Part shown: piece by piece, positions 34,601 through 43,049 of the stretch
How positions within the stretch are numbered: the first letter of the stretch is position 1
Layout: each line of letters begins with the position of its first letter
Assembly (NCBI GenBank): GCA_030323885.1
Contig: CM059193.1
Span: 79,201,447-79,265,446, forward strand
Direction of reading: 5' to 3'
Length of the DNA stretch: 64,000 nucleotides
DNA from: Branchipolynoe longqiensis
Lineage: Eukaryota; Annelida; Polychaeta; Phyllodocida; Polynoidae
Translations under genes and position numbers: made by a program
Notes under the pieces: generated by a model
Told to the model about the DNA's origin: nothing
Seen by the model: only the letters and a program-made list of their open reading frames with translations
Database searches by the model: none

Positions 34601-36613
34601 TATTATTCGCAGAGCTGCATAGGAATTATTGTACTACTTATAGCAAAATCCTCCATGTAAAATTAATACAAGAGTACCCTCCATTATGAATGCTATGTTT
34701 GAGAAAGTTAATTAAATATGAATTGTAAAGTCGACTAGGTGATGAACATGAAATGTGTCACATTTGTAGAAGTGTTAAACTTTGTAGTGCGAGTAACAAT
34801 GGTGTAACAGGAGTAATAATTCAAATGATGCAATTATATCATGTAAAGCTCATATACCATTCCAAATTATGTCCAGATAGCTCTGTCAATCAAATAATTA
34901 CTAGAAATTACATAAATTTATATAAATTATGTGATAGTTCTGTTAATGTGACATTTTGTATCTGTCACCTACAAAATATTACTCATTGCCAAAAATAAAT
35001 ATCCCTAATGGTGCTTTCAGAAACATCATGGTTATGGCTGCAACTAAGTGTCCTGATGACCAGCTTTGATCTTGTTGCAGCTCTACGAATTATGGTATTG
35101 GTGGCTATAGTTCGCAGTGCTGTTGCTCTGCGAATAGCCAGTGTATATCTGGACAACAATGGTACCTGTCGTCAATAGATAACCAGGCCTGAGATAGTTA
35201 GTACCTGTCTTCATCGACCCTTGTGATTAGCAAACCATCACCATGCGTAAAAGATGTTTTAATGCACAGATTGTTATCTCATTCGCCTGTCCCTCCGATT
35301 ACAGGACAGCTGGTATGTCCGGACAACATTGGTCTGGGTTCACAGCTATAGTAGGCCTAATTTAATCGTCCTGATATTACCATAGATGTTGCTAAGAAAC
35401 AAACAGCCTAATTTAATGAAGTACATACCTTCAAGATGTGCTTAATTTCATATTTTTAAGAGTAAGTGAGTGAATGATATAAGGTTTACATCCTAGCAAT
35501 ATTAAAGGTCATATCAAGACGGGTGTCAACTTGGGGTACTTCACACTGATACAGTTTAATAATGTTGCCCCAGTGATATGGAAGTTAGGCACCAGAACTT
35601 GATATTCCACTCAGTCAACCAGCCCTTGCCCTAAGGTAGTAAGTAATGCTGAGCGCCAGAAAAGATGGCAACAAGTATCAATTTTGTAAATATTTGGTTT
35701 GATTCGGCATGTCATTGATCCCACGATCTTTCACACGAGTAGTGAGCACTCTACCAACTCGGCCATCCCGTCCTGTGAACGTCCCCAGTGAATTACAGGA
35801 AAGAGGTGCATGTGAATTCGAATATATACAAGGTGTTAATTTCGCTCAAATCAATGACTTTAAAAATGGTGGTAGATGGCAAACCTACTAACAAGCTGGG
35901 TTTGAGCCATACACCTTTGGACCACCAACATCTAAGGTCATGTCAGTACGGGTACTGACTTGTGACAGTGTGCACTCATGGTGACTTTCTAGTGCTGCCC
36001 CATTGGGAGACCAGGCCGCCAGCACCATGACTCAATATCCCAGTCACATTATCCTGATACCGTGCTAACCAGTCCATGTCCTATCTTATTAATGCCGGGT
36101 GCCAGCCTCGGTGGTGACAAGTATCAATTTTATAAGTCACTGGTTTGTCTCGGCTGGTATTTGTGTATGTGTATATATGTGTAAATCCTCCGGTGCGATT
36201 GACACTGGTCAACATCCCGGGGAAGTGAGGTGGGCAAGATGGTGCCACTGGTAAAGTATAGTATCTTACGGAGGATAACAATAATAATAAATAATATTCC
36301 CTTACATATCTTTATACTCGCATAAACATGTATATATATATATACATATATAAAAGCTAACTTCGCTCAATCTCACCTCGATGGGGAAGAAGGGCCCGAG
36401 AATGGAATAGAAGACGCCGATGCCGAAGTTGGACAGACATATTGATAGGATCACCAGCTTCTGACGGCGAGTCAACGGCTCCTGGCCGCCAGGGGTCACT
36501 GTGATGTCACTGCAGGAGTTGCTCTGTCGGTCCACCAGGGGGCGCCGGCTGTCAACGCCGTCCATACCATCTCCTACATCCGCATGGTCGGCCATCTTGT
36601 TCCGCTGATGCAT
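13576..36613 (-). CDS. SLC18B1: SLC18B1-like vesicular (polyamine) transporter, MFS family; 3' end missing
   Basis: Eleven exons on the minus strand join in phase: 36613-36377, 34137-34042, 32112-32039, 30547-30400, 29723-29564, 28035-27887, 26142-26044, 25348-25254, 24181-24086, 14745-14671 and 13669-13576. Every junction has GT-AG ends and compatible phase. The joined product is 441 residues, with about twelve hydrophobic segments and the first-helix signature YSILGPFFP. Later blocks (GAKFTF, GSLELFSGIG, GPLIGGWLYQ, LGPAPFLYL, AFLGPVVSGAMLDKIGF) align in order with mammalian SLC18B1, which is about 456 residues. In mammals it is a proton-driven vesicular polyamine transporter. The ATG at 36613 opens the frame; a second ATG at 36595 has better context (AAGATGG). 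The exon(s) for roughly the last 20-40 residues were not found. Family assignment is firm; substrate is inferred from mammals. Confidence 0.93.
13757..14075 (-). repeat. SINE family 1 in SLC18B1 intron
   Basis: Minus-strand copy from tail (GATGTTGCTAGGATGTAAAAC) to a degraded head. Confidence 0.8.
14671..14745 (-). CDS. SLC18B1: SLC18B1 exon 10 (TM11 start)
   Basis: It encodes RQCGMPDTLHTYGLISGIF to SAFSSG. The acceptor TTGCAG lies about 8 bases from the end of the satellite, so the pyrimidine tract upstream is satellite sequence. Confidence 0.9.
14755..23586. repeat. 66-bp satellite array (about 134 copies) in SLC18B1 intron
   Basis: Head-to-tail units of 66 bp run from CGACAACGCATGGAGAGTG through TCTTCAAGTTAAAGCTGCAT to AATTGAACAACATGAACC. 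Units are almost identical. Nearly all variation is at a CAYG/CACGAR site and a CAAYRCATGG site. A few units have 1-5-bp indels (near 15144, 17911, 21503, 21765, 22094, 23544), which break the minus-strand reading frame. Because 66 is a multiple of three, minus-strand ORFs of up to 1201 codons encode a 22-residue repeat; I regard these as a by-product. The unit contains TTAAAGCTGCATA, shared with the terminus of the TTAA-type MITEs. Confidence 0.97.
24086..24181 (-). CDS. SLC18B1: SLC18B1 exon 9 (TM10)
   Basis: It encodes LKLWMVIVSQLMMGFG to GFQLYTIAA. The donor CAG|GTGAG opens a 9.3-kb intron almost filled by the 66-bp satellite. Confidence 0.9.
24213..24497 (-). repeat. SINE family 3 (molluscan-type), copy 1
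   Basis: On the minus strand the tRNA-like head reads GGGCGGGACATAGCTCAGG. The body contains CCACAACTGGTTCATCAAAG and AAAAGATCCCTTGCT. The type is familiar to me from gastropod and bivalve sequences; no search was possible. Confidence 0.7.
24500..25250. other. Intron without a recognised element
   Basis: Intronic sequence between SLC18B1 exons 8 and 9 with a poly-C and CA run near 24763-24785. No coding potential was seen. Confidence 0.5.
25254..25348 (-). CDS. SLC18B1: SLC18B1 exon 8 (TM9)
   Basis: It encodes PKYSIWLLVGGYIAAG to LLGPAPFLYLG, matching the conserved MLLGPxP block. Donor CCC|GTGAGT, phase 2. Confidence 0.92.
25575..25720 (-). repeat. SINE family 1, 5' half, diverged
   Basis: The head region is recognisable from GCCGAGCGCCAGGCTAGGTAG and the following TTGACTCAGCTCGG. 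Confidence 0.55.
25824..26016. mobile_element. TTAA-type MITE, truncated
   Basis: Right half of the family, ending CGATGCAACTTTAA 28 bp from the donor side of SLC18B1 exon 7. Body landmarks: GCACTTCAAATATCTCAAAA, TTACTTCAAACTAAAGTAAG. Confidence 0.7.
26044..26142 (-). CDS. SLC18B1: SLC18B1 exon 7 (TM8)
   Basis: It encodes LGLSPWMTGLMFLIG to GMMADKI, corresponding to the second-half MFS loop motif. Phase 0 at both ends, donor ATT|GTAAGC. Confidence 0.9.
26778..27131. mobile_element. TTAA-type MITE, full length
   Basis: A copy of about 354 bp with ends GAGTTGCATAGTCCAATGG and CAAACTATGCAGCTTTAA, which are inverted repeats. Confidence 0.8.
27330..27632 (-). repeat. SINE family 3 (molluscan-type), copy 2
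   Basis: Near-complete minus-strand copy with head GGGACGTAGCTCAGGTGG and body matching the copy at 24213. The overlapping short ORFs are not genes. Confidence 0.75.
27887..28035 (-). CDS. SLC18B1: SLC18B1 exon 6 (central loop, TM7)
   Basis: It encodes the charged central loop LHKSDEEPQG, then VPLVLVASWLMICGCSSLG and LAPVLSKQ. Acceptor TTGCCAG, donor CAG|GTGAGG. Confidence 0.9.
28102..28508. mobile_element. CAGAGATACC inverted-repeat element, copy 1
   Basis: Ends CAGAGATACCAACATTG and CAATTGGTATCTCTG, with TTAGAT on both flanks. It is the inverse of the copy at 50643-51013 (shared GATTTTGTAG, TGGCTACTCTC). The CAGAG terminus suggests a hAT-like element. Confidence 0.7.
28522..28984. mobile_element. 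TTAA-type MITE, interrupted by a LINE 3' end
   Basis: Right-hand part of the family, split at 28563/28842 by the LINE fragment. The MITE sequence resumes after a 12-bp duplication, and the element ends GGACTATGCAGCTTTA. Confidence 0.75.
28564..28841 (+). mobile_element. LINE 3' end, 5'-truncated, with 12-bp TSD
   Basis: It matches the 3' region of the RNase H LINE at 33757-33993 (TGTACCACCTCATATAG, ATGATTGTGAGCTTTCT) and ends in CAATCAATCAAT. ATTAAATTGCCT flanks both sides (28552-28563 and 28842-28853). Untranslated sequence only. Confidence 0.85.
28985..29110. mobile_element. TTAA-type MITE fragment
   Basis: A second, adjacent right-hand portion (GTGCATCAGTATCTCAGTTG to TTATCAGATTATG) lacking a clean terminus. 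Confidence 0.55.
29180..29505 (+). repeat. SINE family 1, full length
   Basis: The head GTGGCCGAATCGGTAGAGCG is followed by a tail ending GTTGCCAGGACGTAAAAC. It lies 60 bp from SLC18B1 exon 5. Confidence 0.8.
29564..29723 (-). CDS. SLC18B1: SLC18B1 exon 5 (TM5-6)
   Basis: It encodes GSLELFSGIGMMTGPLIGG through ATAFILPSSD. The glycine-rich GMMTGPLIGGWLYQ motif is the MFS TM5 signature. Donor ACG|GTAAGA, phase 1. Confidence 0.93.
29871..30177. mobile_element. TTAA-type MITE
   Basis: It starts TTAAAGCTGCATAGTCCGA and ends TCGACTATGCAAGTTTAA, and is internally somewhat shortened. A SINE family 2 tail piece (about 29835-29870) abuts its left end. Confidence 0.8.
30400..30547 (-). CDS. SLC18B1: SLC18B1 exon 4 (TM4)
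   Basis: It encodes FMDYSPPGVTYAV to FPTRVTTLL, including the RVVEGLGAAAMMTS helix. The acceptor CCCGCAG at 30547 is duplicated at 30605 by a 58-bp repeat. Use of the upstream copy would shift the frame. Confidence 0.92.
30548..30663. repeat. 58-bp tandem duplication covering the exon 4 acceptor
   Basis: 30548-30605 and 30606-30663 are direct repeats. Each contains CTGCGGGCACCGGCAACA (the acceptor region on the minus strand) and GGGGTTTTACRTCCT from the SINE tail. Confidence 0.85.
30645..30970 (-). repeat. SINE family 1 upstream of SLC18B1 exon 4
   Basis: Full-length minus-strand copy whose tail runs into the duplicated acceptor region; the head ends CGATTAGGCCACCGCGCCC. Confidence 0.8.
31010..32000. 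repeat. AT-rich tandem repeat, about 200-bp unit, five copies
   Basis: The landmark CCATTTTCAAATGTTG recurs near 31050, 31280, 31455, 31655 and 31855, followed each time by TATATAGCATA runs. Confidence 0.75.
32039..32112 (-). CDS. SLC18B1: SLC18B1 exon 3 (TM3)
   Basis: It encodes LTQLGAKFTF to TIVFG, completing the MFS loop after TM2. Acceptor TTTCAG, donor GG|GTGAGG, ending in phase 2. An AT-rich tandem array begins about 40 bp into the following intron. Confidence 0.9.
32200..32308 (+). repeat. SINE family 1 5' half fused to LINE
   Basis: Head and first body segment (GGTCGAGTCAAACCAATGAC, GCTTCCTAGCCTGG) stop abruptly at a LINE reverse-transcriptase segment. Confidence 0.75.
32309..33993 (+). 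pseudogene. 5'-truncated LINE: end of reverse transcriptase plus RNase H
   Basis: One frame encodes the end of a reverse transcriptase (TKFLGLILDAKLSFVPHI) and an RNase H domain. Two in-frame stops (32504 and 33257) break it, and its natural stop is at 33728. All four RNase H acidic positions are visible: YTDGSK, AEARALLLALE, IYSDSF and NERAD, with WVPGHAGIQGNERAD. A C-terminal Cys/His module (CIGCQSPLTLKHILLSC) follows. RNase H-bearing LINEs of this layout belong to the I/Nimb-like group. The terminal CAATC tail seen in other copies is absent. It sits in SLC18B1 intron 2, antisense to the gene. Confidence 0.85.
34042..34137 (-). CDS. SLC18B1: SLC18B1 exon 2 (TM2)
   Basis: It encodes 32 residues from AAKKGLSSVL to SSPIFGIF, with phase 0 at both ends. 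Acceptor TTAG, donor TTT|GTAAGT. Confidence 0.92.
34138..34551. other. Intron 1 of SLC18B1, no element recognised
   Basis: Unique-looking intronic sequence with a short poly-C at 34347; nothing further seen. Confidence 0.45.
34552..35142. mobile_element. GGCTATTCGCAG inverted-repeat element
   Basis: Ends GGCTATTCGCAGAACTGC and its complement TTGCTCTGCGAATAGCC, with TTCGCAGAGC-type words repeated subterminally. Flanks contain GTATATGGAC and GTATATCTGGAC, a possible imperfect duplication. Confidence 0.65.
35475..35780 (-). repeat. SINE family 1, diverged
   Basis: Minus-strand copy recognisable throughout but with many substitutions. Confidence 0.7.
35925..36165 (-). repeat. SINE family 1, head missing
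   Basis: Tail and body on the minus strand; it ends near TCTCGGCTGG without a tRNA-like head. Confidence 0.7.
36377..36613 (-). CDS. SLC18B1: SLC18B1 exon 1 (start codon, TM1)
   Basis: It encodes 79 residues: a polar cytosolic N-terminus, then LTRRQKLVILS leading into TM1 and GPFFPIE. The donor is GAG|GTGAGA. ATG at 36613 or 36595; no obvious upstream acceptor was seen. Confidence 0.9.
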
Positions 36614-36853
36614 GATTAAGGGGTTTTGGTTACAATATGATTCGGTCAGGGTTTTGGGGGGATTTTTTATTTGTTTTTTGGTTGTTGTGGTTTTTTGGCG
36701 GTGGGTTGTGTCTGGGTTCTTTGGGGGGGTTTGGTTTTTTTTGTTGTGGGGAGGGTTTTTGCGTGTTTGTTTAGGGTTTTTGTGTTGTTTTCTTTTACAA
36801 AATAATGATTTATTTCTGACAGTTGTAGTTGGATAATAAGTTAAATACATATA

Positions 36854-36945
36854 ATAAAGTTACATAGTTCAATGGTTTTGAGTTTCTGACATTTTCTGAG
36901 ATAAATATATTAGGTTGGTTGTTATAATATACCTTTGCAAAAACA
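36854..36945. mobile_element. TTAA-type MITE fragment upstream of SLC18B1
   Basis: Left end only (AAAGTTACATAGTTCAATGG to TTATAATATACCTT), within 350 bp of the start codon. Confidence 0.6.
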
Positions 36946-36960
36946 TACACTTCCTCAATA

Positions 36961-37690
36961 TAATGTATGTATGTATGTATGTATGTATGTATATATGTTG
37001 GTATGTATATATGTATTATGTATGTATGTATGTATGTATAGATGTTGGTATGTATGTATGTATGTATGTATGTATGTATATATGTATTATGTATGTATGT
37101 ATGGATAGATGTCGGTATGTATGTATGTATGTCCGGAGGTATAGATAGATTTATATGTCTGGATGTATATTATATATGTATTATTATGTATGTATCTATG
37201 TATGTATATATGCATGTATGGATTTATGTATGTATGGATAGATGTCGGTATGTGTGTATATATGTATGATAGATGTCGTTATGTATGTATTCAGGTGTGT
37301 ATGTATGTCCGGAGGTATATATATATATATATATATGCATATGGCTGGATGTATATATGTATTATTATGTATGTATGTATGTATGTATGAATGTATGTAT
37401 GGATATATGTCGGTATGTATGTATTCATGTATGTATGTATGTATGTCCGGAGGTATATATAGATGTATGTCTGGATGTATATATGTATTATTATGTATGC
37501 ATGTATGTATGCATGCATGTATGTATGTATGGATAGATGTCAATATGTATGTATGCATATATGCATGCATGTACATGTATGCATCTATTGATGTATATAT
37601 GTGGATACATGTTGGTATACACAGATGTATGCACGCATGCATGTATGCACCTGTGTATTGGTATGCATGTACAAACATATGTATGTATAT
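36961..37690. repeat. TATG microsatellite, long and imperfect
   Basis: TATG runs broken by ATATATGTATTATTATG-type and TCCGGAGGTATA interruptions. Overlapping ORFs on both strands are artefacts. It lies 350-1100 bp upstream of the SLC18B1 start codon. Confidence 0.9.
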
Positions 37691-37946
37691 GAGCCTGTCT
37701 CAAAAGGTGATAACTACTTCTTTTTTTGGTCCATTGTAACGATTGACACAAAATAGCACAGAAACGGTTACACTGAAAACACAAGGACATTTGCTTCAAA
37801 TGAATATGTATTCTATTGGGATTATGAAACACCCTGTAAAATACAAATCAGTTTATCCTGATCAAATGCATAAGCAGATAGTATGTTGATCGTTACAATG
37901 GACAAAGTGTTGTCCCATATTTCTTAGCACCTTTTGAGACAGTGTC
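37691..37946. mobile_element. CTGTCTCAAAAGG inverted-repeat element
   Basis: Ends CCTGTCTCAAAAGGTG and CACCTTTTGAGACAGTG. It splits the TATG microsatellite, with ATATGA-like sequence on both borders. Roughly 250 bp, non-coding. Confidence 0.75.
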
Positions 37947-38090
37947 ATATGTGTATGTATAGATTATGTATATATATGTATGTATGCATGTATGCATGTA
38001 TGTATGTATGTATGTATGTATGTATGTATGTATGTATGTATGTATGTATGTATGTATGTATGTATGTATGCATGAATGTATGTACGTACG
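37947..38090. repeat. TATG microsatellite, right part
   Basis: Nearly pure TATG run after the inserted element, continuing the array at 36961-37690. Confidence 0.9.
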
Positions 38091-38146
38091 TGCATACAAA
38101 TGATGGCACCTTGTGGAATTTAATCGTGTTGACAGTCAAGTATTGT

Positions 38147-38514
38147 CAAAGACCCTATATTACTAAGATGGCCCACTCAGCCTGTACTGTGTAATCAAAA
38201 TGATCAAACCCACCACTTGGTGCGCTGGCTGTTGTCTTAGTTAAACAGATGCTATATTATATGTATAAATGTATATATGAATGTGAAAGATGTGTGATGT
38301 TGGCGATGCTGATGATGTGTATTTGTTCATAACAATTTCATATTGATGTGTATTCATACTTACCTATATCATGTATAATATAATTGTATGTGTTTACATG
38401 TGAAACACCAACCAGCAGCTGGGTTGATCAAACCCACCCCAAGGTGGCACCGTGAAATTTACATTACCATGGGAGAGATAGGGAGTGAGCTGTCTTAGTA
38501 TAATAGGGTCTTTG
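38147..38514. mobile_element. CAAAGACCC inverted-repeat element with 7-bp TSD, copy 1
   Basis: Ends CAAAGACCCTATATTACTAAG and CTTAGTATAATAGGGTCTTTG without the last matches. GTATTGT flanks both sides (38140-38146 and 38515-38521). It contains the uninterrupted site GCTATATTATATGTATAAAT that is split in copy 2. Probably a hAT-like non-autonomous element. Confidence 0.8.
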
Positions 38515-38712
38515 GTATTGTGCAAGGTGTTATCTGTTGCACATTCCCGGGGTTGGCTTATGAAATGTCTACTGTCCCACATAAGCATGACAAACATATG
38601 AGGGGTTTTAACCAAGAATACTGCAGCTGATTTAGTCCGACTAGTCGGTGTGGCGCCGACAGTTTGGTGGCCTGACTCTTTATGACAGATTCTTTGTTGA
38701 ACGGTTCTCACA

Positions 38713-38814
38713 TTAAAGCTGCATAGTCCAATGAAAGCATCAAATTTTCAAAACCAAAGCAATTATCTAGATTTAATTGTACATATCTAACTTAGATACT
38801 GGTGCACTTAGTGA
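38713..38814. mobile_element. TTAA-type MITE, left end only
   Basis: Begins TTAAAGCTGCATAGTCCAATG and stops at GATACTGGTGCACTTAG, where an AC-rich array begins. Confidence 0.7.
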
Positions 38815-39283
38815 GACTAGTTCCATTCACACACACACACACACACAGCCCAACATTTTCAGAATAGCCCCATTCATTCATACACACACATAGAACCCAA
38901 CATATTCATACACAGACACACACCCCAACATGTTCAGATCAGTCCCATTACCACACACACACAACCCAACATTCTTAGAATAGTCCTGATCATTGATACA
39001 CACCCACAGAACCCAATACGTTAAGACCAGTCATATTCATACACACATGTACACAACCCAACATGTTGAGATCAGTCCCATTACTACACACACACAACCC
39101 AGCATTTTCAGAATGGTCCCATTCATACACACACAGAACCCAACATCTTGAGACTAGTCATATTCATACACACACAATCCCAACATTTTCAGAATAGTCC
39201 CATTCATACACACACACACACCCCCGACATTTTCAGAATAGTCCCATTCATACACACAGAACCCAACATGTTGAGACTAGTTC

Positions 39284-39366
<83 letters not shown>

Positions 39367-39379
39367 CATGTTGAGACTA
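38815..39379. repeat. Composite AC-rich minisatellite
   Basis: Units combine GAGACTAGTCCCATTCATAC or TTCAGAATAGTCCCATTCAT with ACACAC and CCCAACATKTT. It ends in a pure AC run (39287-39365). The array resumes after 40605. Confidence 0.85.
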
Positions 39380-39838
39380 ATGCTGCGTTCATATGGTCCT
39401 CGTGAATATGGTGAACTTCCCACTTACTGCCGGTGAACACGACCATGTAAACTGAGAGCGTTCATTTGGCAATTCGCGGTAAACATGTTTCATGCTGGGC
39501 AATAATAGAGGCAAACTACAATAATGCGTAAATAACATGTAAATAACACATAAACTGCACGTTTTTGGTAGATAGTATCCAACACCATAATGTATGATTT
39601 GTTTTAAGATGACATATCATAGACAATGGTTTCATTACAAAGATATTTTTGTCAATTTATTATGGAACATGCAACTTTTCTGTATTCGCCGCCATTTCTT
39701 CACAAGTGGTGAGTACCGAGCTGCTTAAAAAATCTCCAGTTCACAGGTGGTGTTCACCAGTTGTGAAGTCACTTGAATGCAATTCACCGGTTGTGAAGTG
39801 GGAAACACCATATTCACCAGTTCATATGAACGCAGCAT
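39380..39838. mobile_element. ATGCTGCGTTCATATG inverted-repeat element
   Basis: Perfect ends ATGCTGCGTTCATATG and CATATGAACGCAGCAT, flanked by TA. Removing it and the neighbour restores the array unit GAGACTAGTCCCATTC, which gives an exact empty site. A TA duplication fits a Tc1/mariner-like element. Confidence 0.8.
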
Positions 39839-39840
39839 TA

Positions 39841-40604
39841 AGCTGAGATTCCTTACACGCGGTATGCGATCTGCGAATGCGAATGCGAATGCGGCAAAAA
39901 ATCGAAACGCCTTGAAGTCAATGGGCTGCAACCCTTACATACGGTATGCGAATGCGAATGCGAATGCGACAACTCGATCGGTCCCTGTAGCGATCGGTCC
40001 GGCATGCGGCATGCGACACGGGGGTGCGAATAGATTAGCATCAGTCGCATTTGTCCATTGATATAAGGCTGGAGGAGGCGACTGATAATTACGGACAGCC
40101 GGGACAGGGTGGTGTGAATAGAAAAGCATCAGTCGCATTTGTCCATTGATATAAGGCTGGAGGAGGCGACTGATAATTACGGACAGCCGGGACAGGGTGG
40201 TGTGAATAGAAAAGCATCAGTCGCATTTGTCCATTGATATAAGGCTGGAGGAGGCGACTGATAGTCTTTAGCCCTGTATCTACACCAAGTGCAGTAGTGG
40301 TGGTGGTGGGGGTTCGGGTTGGTAAAAATGCTACCAGAGCCACAAAAATATGAATACTTATCTATAATTTGGTAATTATAAAGGTAGGAACCTCCATGTG
40401 CAGTACCAAGAGTTACATGGATATACATGCCATATTAGGCCATATACAGTGCAGTATGGAGTATACTTGTTTATTTTTATTTTTTAAATATAGCCAGTGA
40501 TGTGCCGTCTGCCGCATGCCGCATACCGTGTAGAAGGAATCTTCCCATTCGCATACCGCATGCCACATGCGCATGCCGCATACCGTGTGTAAGGAATCCT
40601 AGCT
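39841..40604. mobile_element. GCGAATGC-saturated inverted-repeat element
   Basis: Ends AGCTGAGATTCCTTACAC and GTGTAAGGAATCCTAGCT, flanked by TTA (39838-39840 and 40605-40607). Subterminal regions are packed with GCGAATGCGAATGC and CATGCCGCATAC words. The interior holds three 88-bp tandem copies (about 40000-40262). Confidence 0.75.
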
Positions 40605-40869
40605 TTAGTCCCATTCACACACACACACACACACACCCAGAACCCAACAAGCTTAGCAACGCTCATGGTAGCGCCGACGCCGTGTGAACCTATTATGCAC
40701 TATAAGCAGCCGGTGCTCTGCACATCCCGACCCTATGGCCTACTATTCATCATAACTCTCTCAGTTTATTGCATGACGATCCATGAATAACTGCTATTTA
40801 ACCAGAAATAATATATATATTATGGAGTAAAAGAGTTTGCGCATAGATATATATTTAGTATTTATAAAT

Positions 40870-41430
40870 AACCCTGGAAGTACTCCCTCTCACCCGACTC
40901 CCACTCACCCGACTCCCACTCACCCGACTCCCTCTCAACCGACTCCCACTCACCCGACTCCCACTCACCCGACTCCCTCTCAACCGACTCCCACTCACCC
41001 GACTCCCAGTCACCCGACTCCCACTCACCCGACTCCCTCTCACCCGACTCCCTCTCACCCGACTCCCACTCACCCGACTCCCACTCACCCGACTCCCTCT
41101 CAACTGACTCCCACTCACCTGACTCCCACTCACCCGACTCCCACTCACCCGACTCCCACTCACCCGACTCCCACTCACCCGACTCCCACTCACCCCACTC
41201 CCACTCACCCCACTCCCTCTCACTCGACTCCCACTCACCCGACTCCCACACACCCAACTCCCACTCACCCGACTCCCACTCACCAGACTCCCTCTCAACT
41301 GACTCCCACTCACCCGACTCCCTCTCACCCGACTCCCACTCACCCGACTCCCACTCACCCAACTCCCACTCACCAGACTCCCACTCACCAGACTCCCTCT
41401 CAACTGACTCCCACTCACCCGACTCCAAGG
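40870..41430. repeat. 15-bp minisatellite (CACCCGACTCCCACT)
   Basis: About 37 units, with CCACT and CCTCT endings interspersed. The 15-bp period keeps frames open on both strands; these ORFs are not genes. Confidence 0.9.
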
Positions 41431-42159
41431 AGCCCCATTCTTTCCTATACTTAAGACATAGGCTGAAGGTCGTCATTTTTTCCAAATTCTAATTTAGAAA
41501 AATATCACATTTTCGAACATAACTCTGGATATTATTGGTCTTTTTTCATGATTAAAAAAACATGCTATTAGTCTCATTGGGCCCGAGCTAACAGATGCTA
41601 TTTGAACACAAGAAGACGGATCTTTCTTTTGCCACTCCTGTTGGTAGTTGAATTTGAATTCTACGTATGTCTATGTTATTACTATTAATAATATTAGGCA
41701 AGGTTACGTCGGTTTATCGGCGGGCTTGTTTGCTACGCCGTCTGTGTCACACTGCTTCGCTGACGTGAATCCTATGAGTGCCCGTGATCTAGACTCCGTC
41801 AGTGTGCCACATGAAGTGTCTGCTGACCCAGTTAGCTGCCGGAATCAGCGGCGTCTTTCCCCTGCAGCTACTGCACTGTCGTTAGTGTCAAATAAAGAGG
41901 TTTTAGTGTCGGTAGCAGACAGCAGTCGATAACGGCCGGTTTCTACTCCAAACGCAGAATGTTCGCACACATTACTGGATCTTGATTGCTAAAATAACGA
42001 TGGTGTCTCATGTCAATTCAAGCAGACGCTGGCATGTTGATCCAAGATTCTCGTAACAATTTGATTAAGGAGTCCAGCGTAGATCTACCTGTCAGTGTGA
42101 CAGTGTGAGGGTCACGTGTCCCGGTGTTGCGGATTCCGAGGCATACCAGTTTGCCAGGG
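41431..42159. other. Intergenic, no gene recognised
   Basis: Between the minisatellite and the next repeat. The short ORF at 41648-41932 has no recognisable domain and I do not call it a gene. Confidence 0.4.
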
Positions 42160-42880
42160 ACACTTCCATTCAAATGCATTGTCAACGGCGTGAGCAAATC
42201 TTCATACAGAAAAAATCTAATATCTCTAAAATTACACCACCTAGAAATAAATCGCTTCGTACACATATAGAAAACATCTTTACCATTAAGATTATATTAA
42301 ATTGATAAGGTTAGGGTTCTTGATTTCTATTAAGGTTGCATGGTCCGATGGTTTTTTGTTTCTATCATTTTCTGAGATAAACATATTAGGTTGTTCATTA
42401 TAATCTACCTTACTTTAGTTTGAAGTAACTTTTATTTTAAATCGCTAACTTTTGAGATATTTTAAATGGAAACACGCTAAATTAATTTTGGCAAGCATGC
42501 CAAAACTCTAACACCAGAGGCAGTAACATGATCTATTAATTGACTCAGTATCCCCTTATATGTGATGTCAAATGTTTAATAAGTGCACCAGCATCTAAGT
42601 TAGATATGTAGAATCAAATCTAGATAATTGTTTTGGTTTTGAAAATTTGATGTTTTCATCGAACTATGCAGCTTTAATTTTGAATAAAACTAATGTTTTT
42701 CACTGCGCGTACCGTCCAACTCAAGGTATTGTCAATGGCCATGAGCAATCTTCATACAGAAAATACAAGAACAGTTAAATATCTCTAAAACGACACCACC
42801 TAGAAAGAAATCGTTTGGTACACATATAGAAAACATCTTTACCAAAAACATTATATTAAATTTATAAGGTTAGTGACGAT
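42160..42880. repeat. Module repeat related to the 54393 element, split by a MITE
   Basis: 42160-42329 and 42674-42880 carry CATACAGAAA, CACCACCTAGAAA and CACATATAGAAAACAT, as in the four modules inside 54393-55216. Confidence 0.65.
42334..42673. mobile_element. TTAA-type MITE with exact empty site
   Basis: 340-bp element flanked by TTAA (42330-42333 and 42674-42677), with ends GGTTGCATGGTCCGATGG and ATCGAACTATGCAGCT. The paralogous sequence near 55071 reads TTTCTATTAATTTTG without it. Confidence 0.85.
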
Positions 42881-43049
42881 GCTGTTCGATTTTGACGCAT
42901 GCGCAAAAGTAATGTGTCCCTAGAAAACTGGTGTCCCTGGGAAACCGCAACACCGGTGTCACTGAAACGTTGATGTGTGTAGACAGGGTGTGTAGAATGT
43001 CAAGGGGTGTTGGTTTGCATAAGCAACACGCATATTCATCTCCACACAA

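Noticed and set aside
36914..37740. Tyr/Met/Cys-rich small proteins on both strands
   Set aside because: Direct translation of TATG microsatellite.
40837..41485. Thr/Pro/His- and Gly/Ser-rich ORFs over 40870-41430
   Set aside because: A 15-bp tandem repeat leaves several frames open on both strands; compositional artefact.
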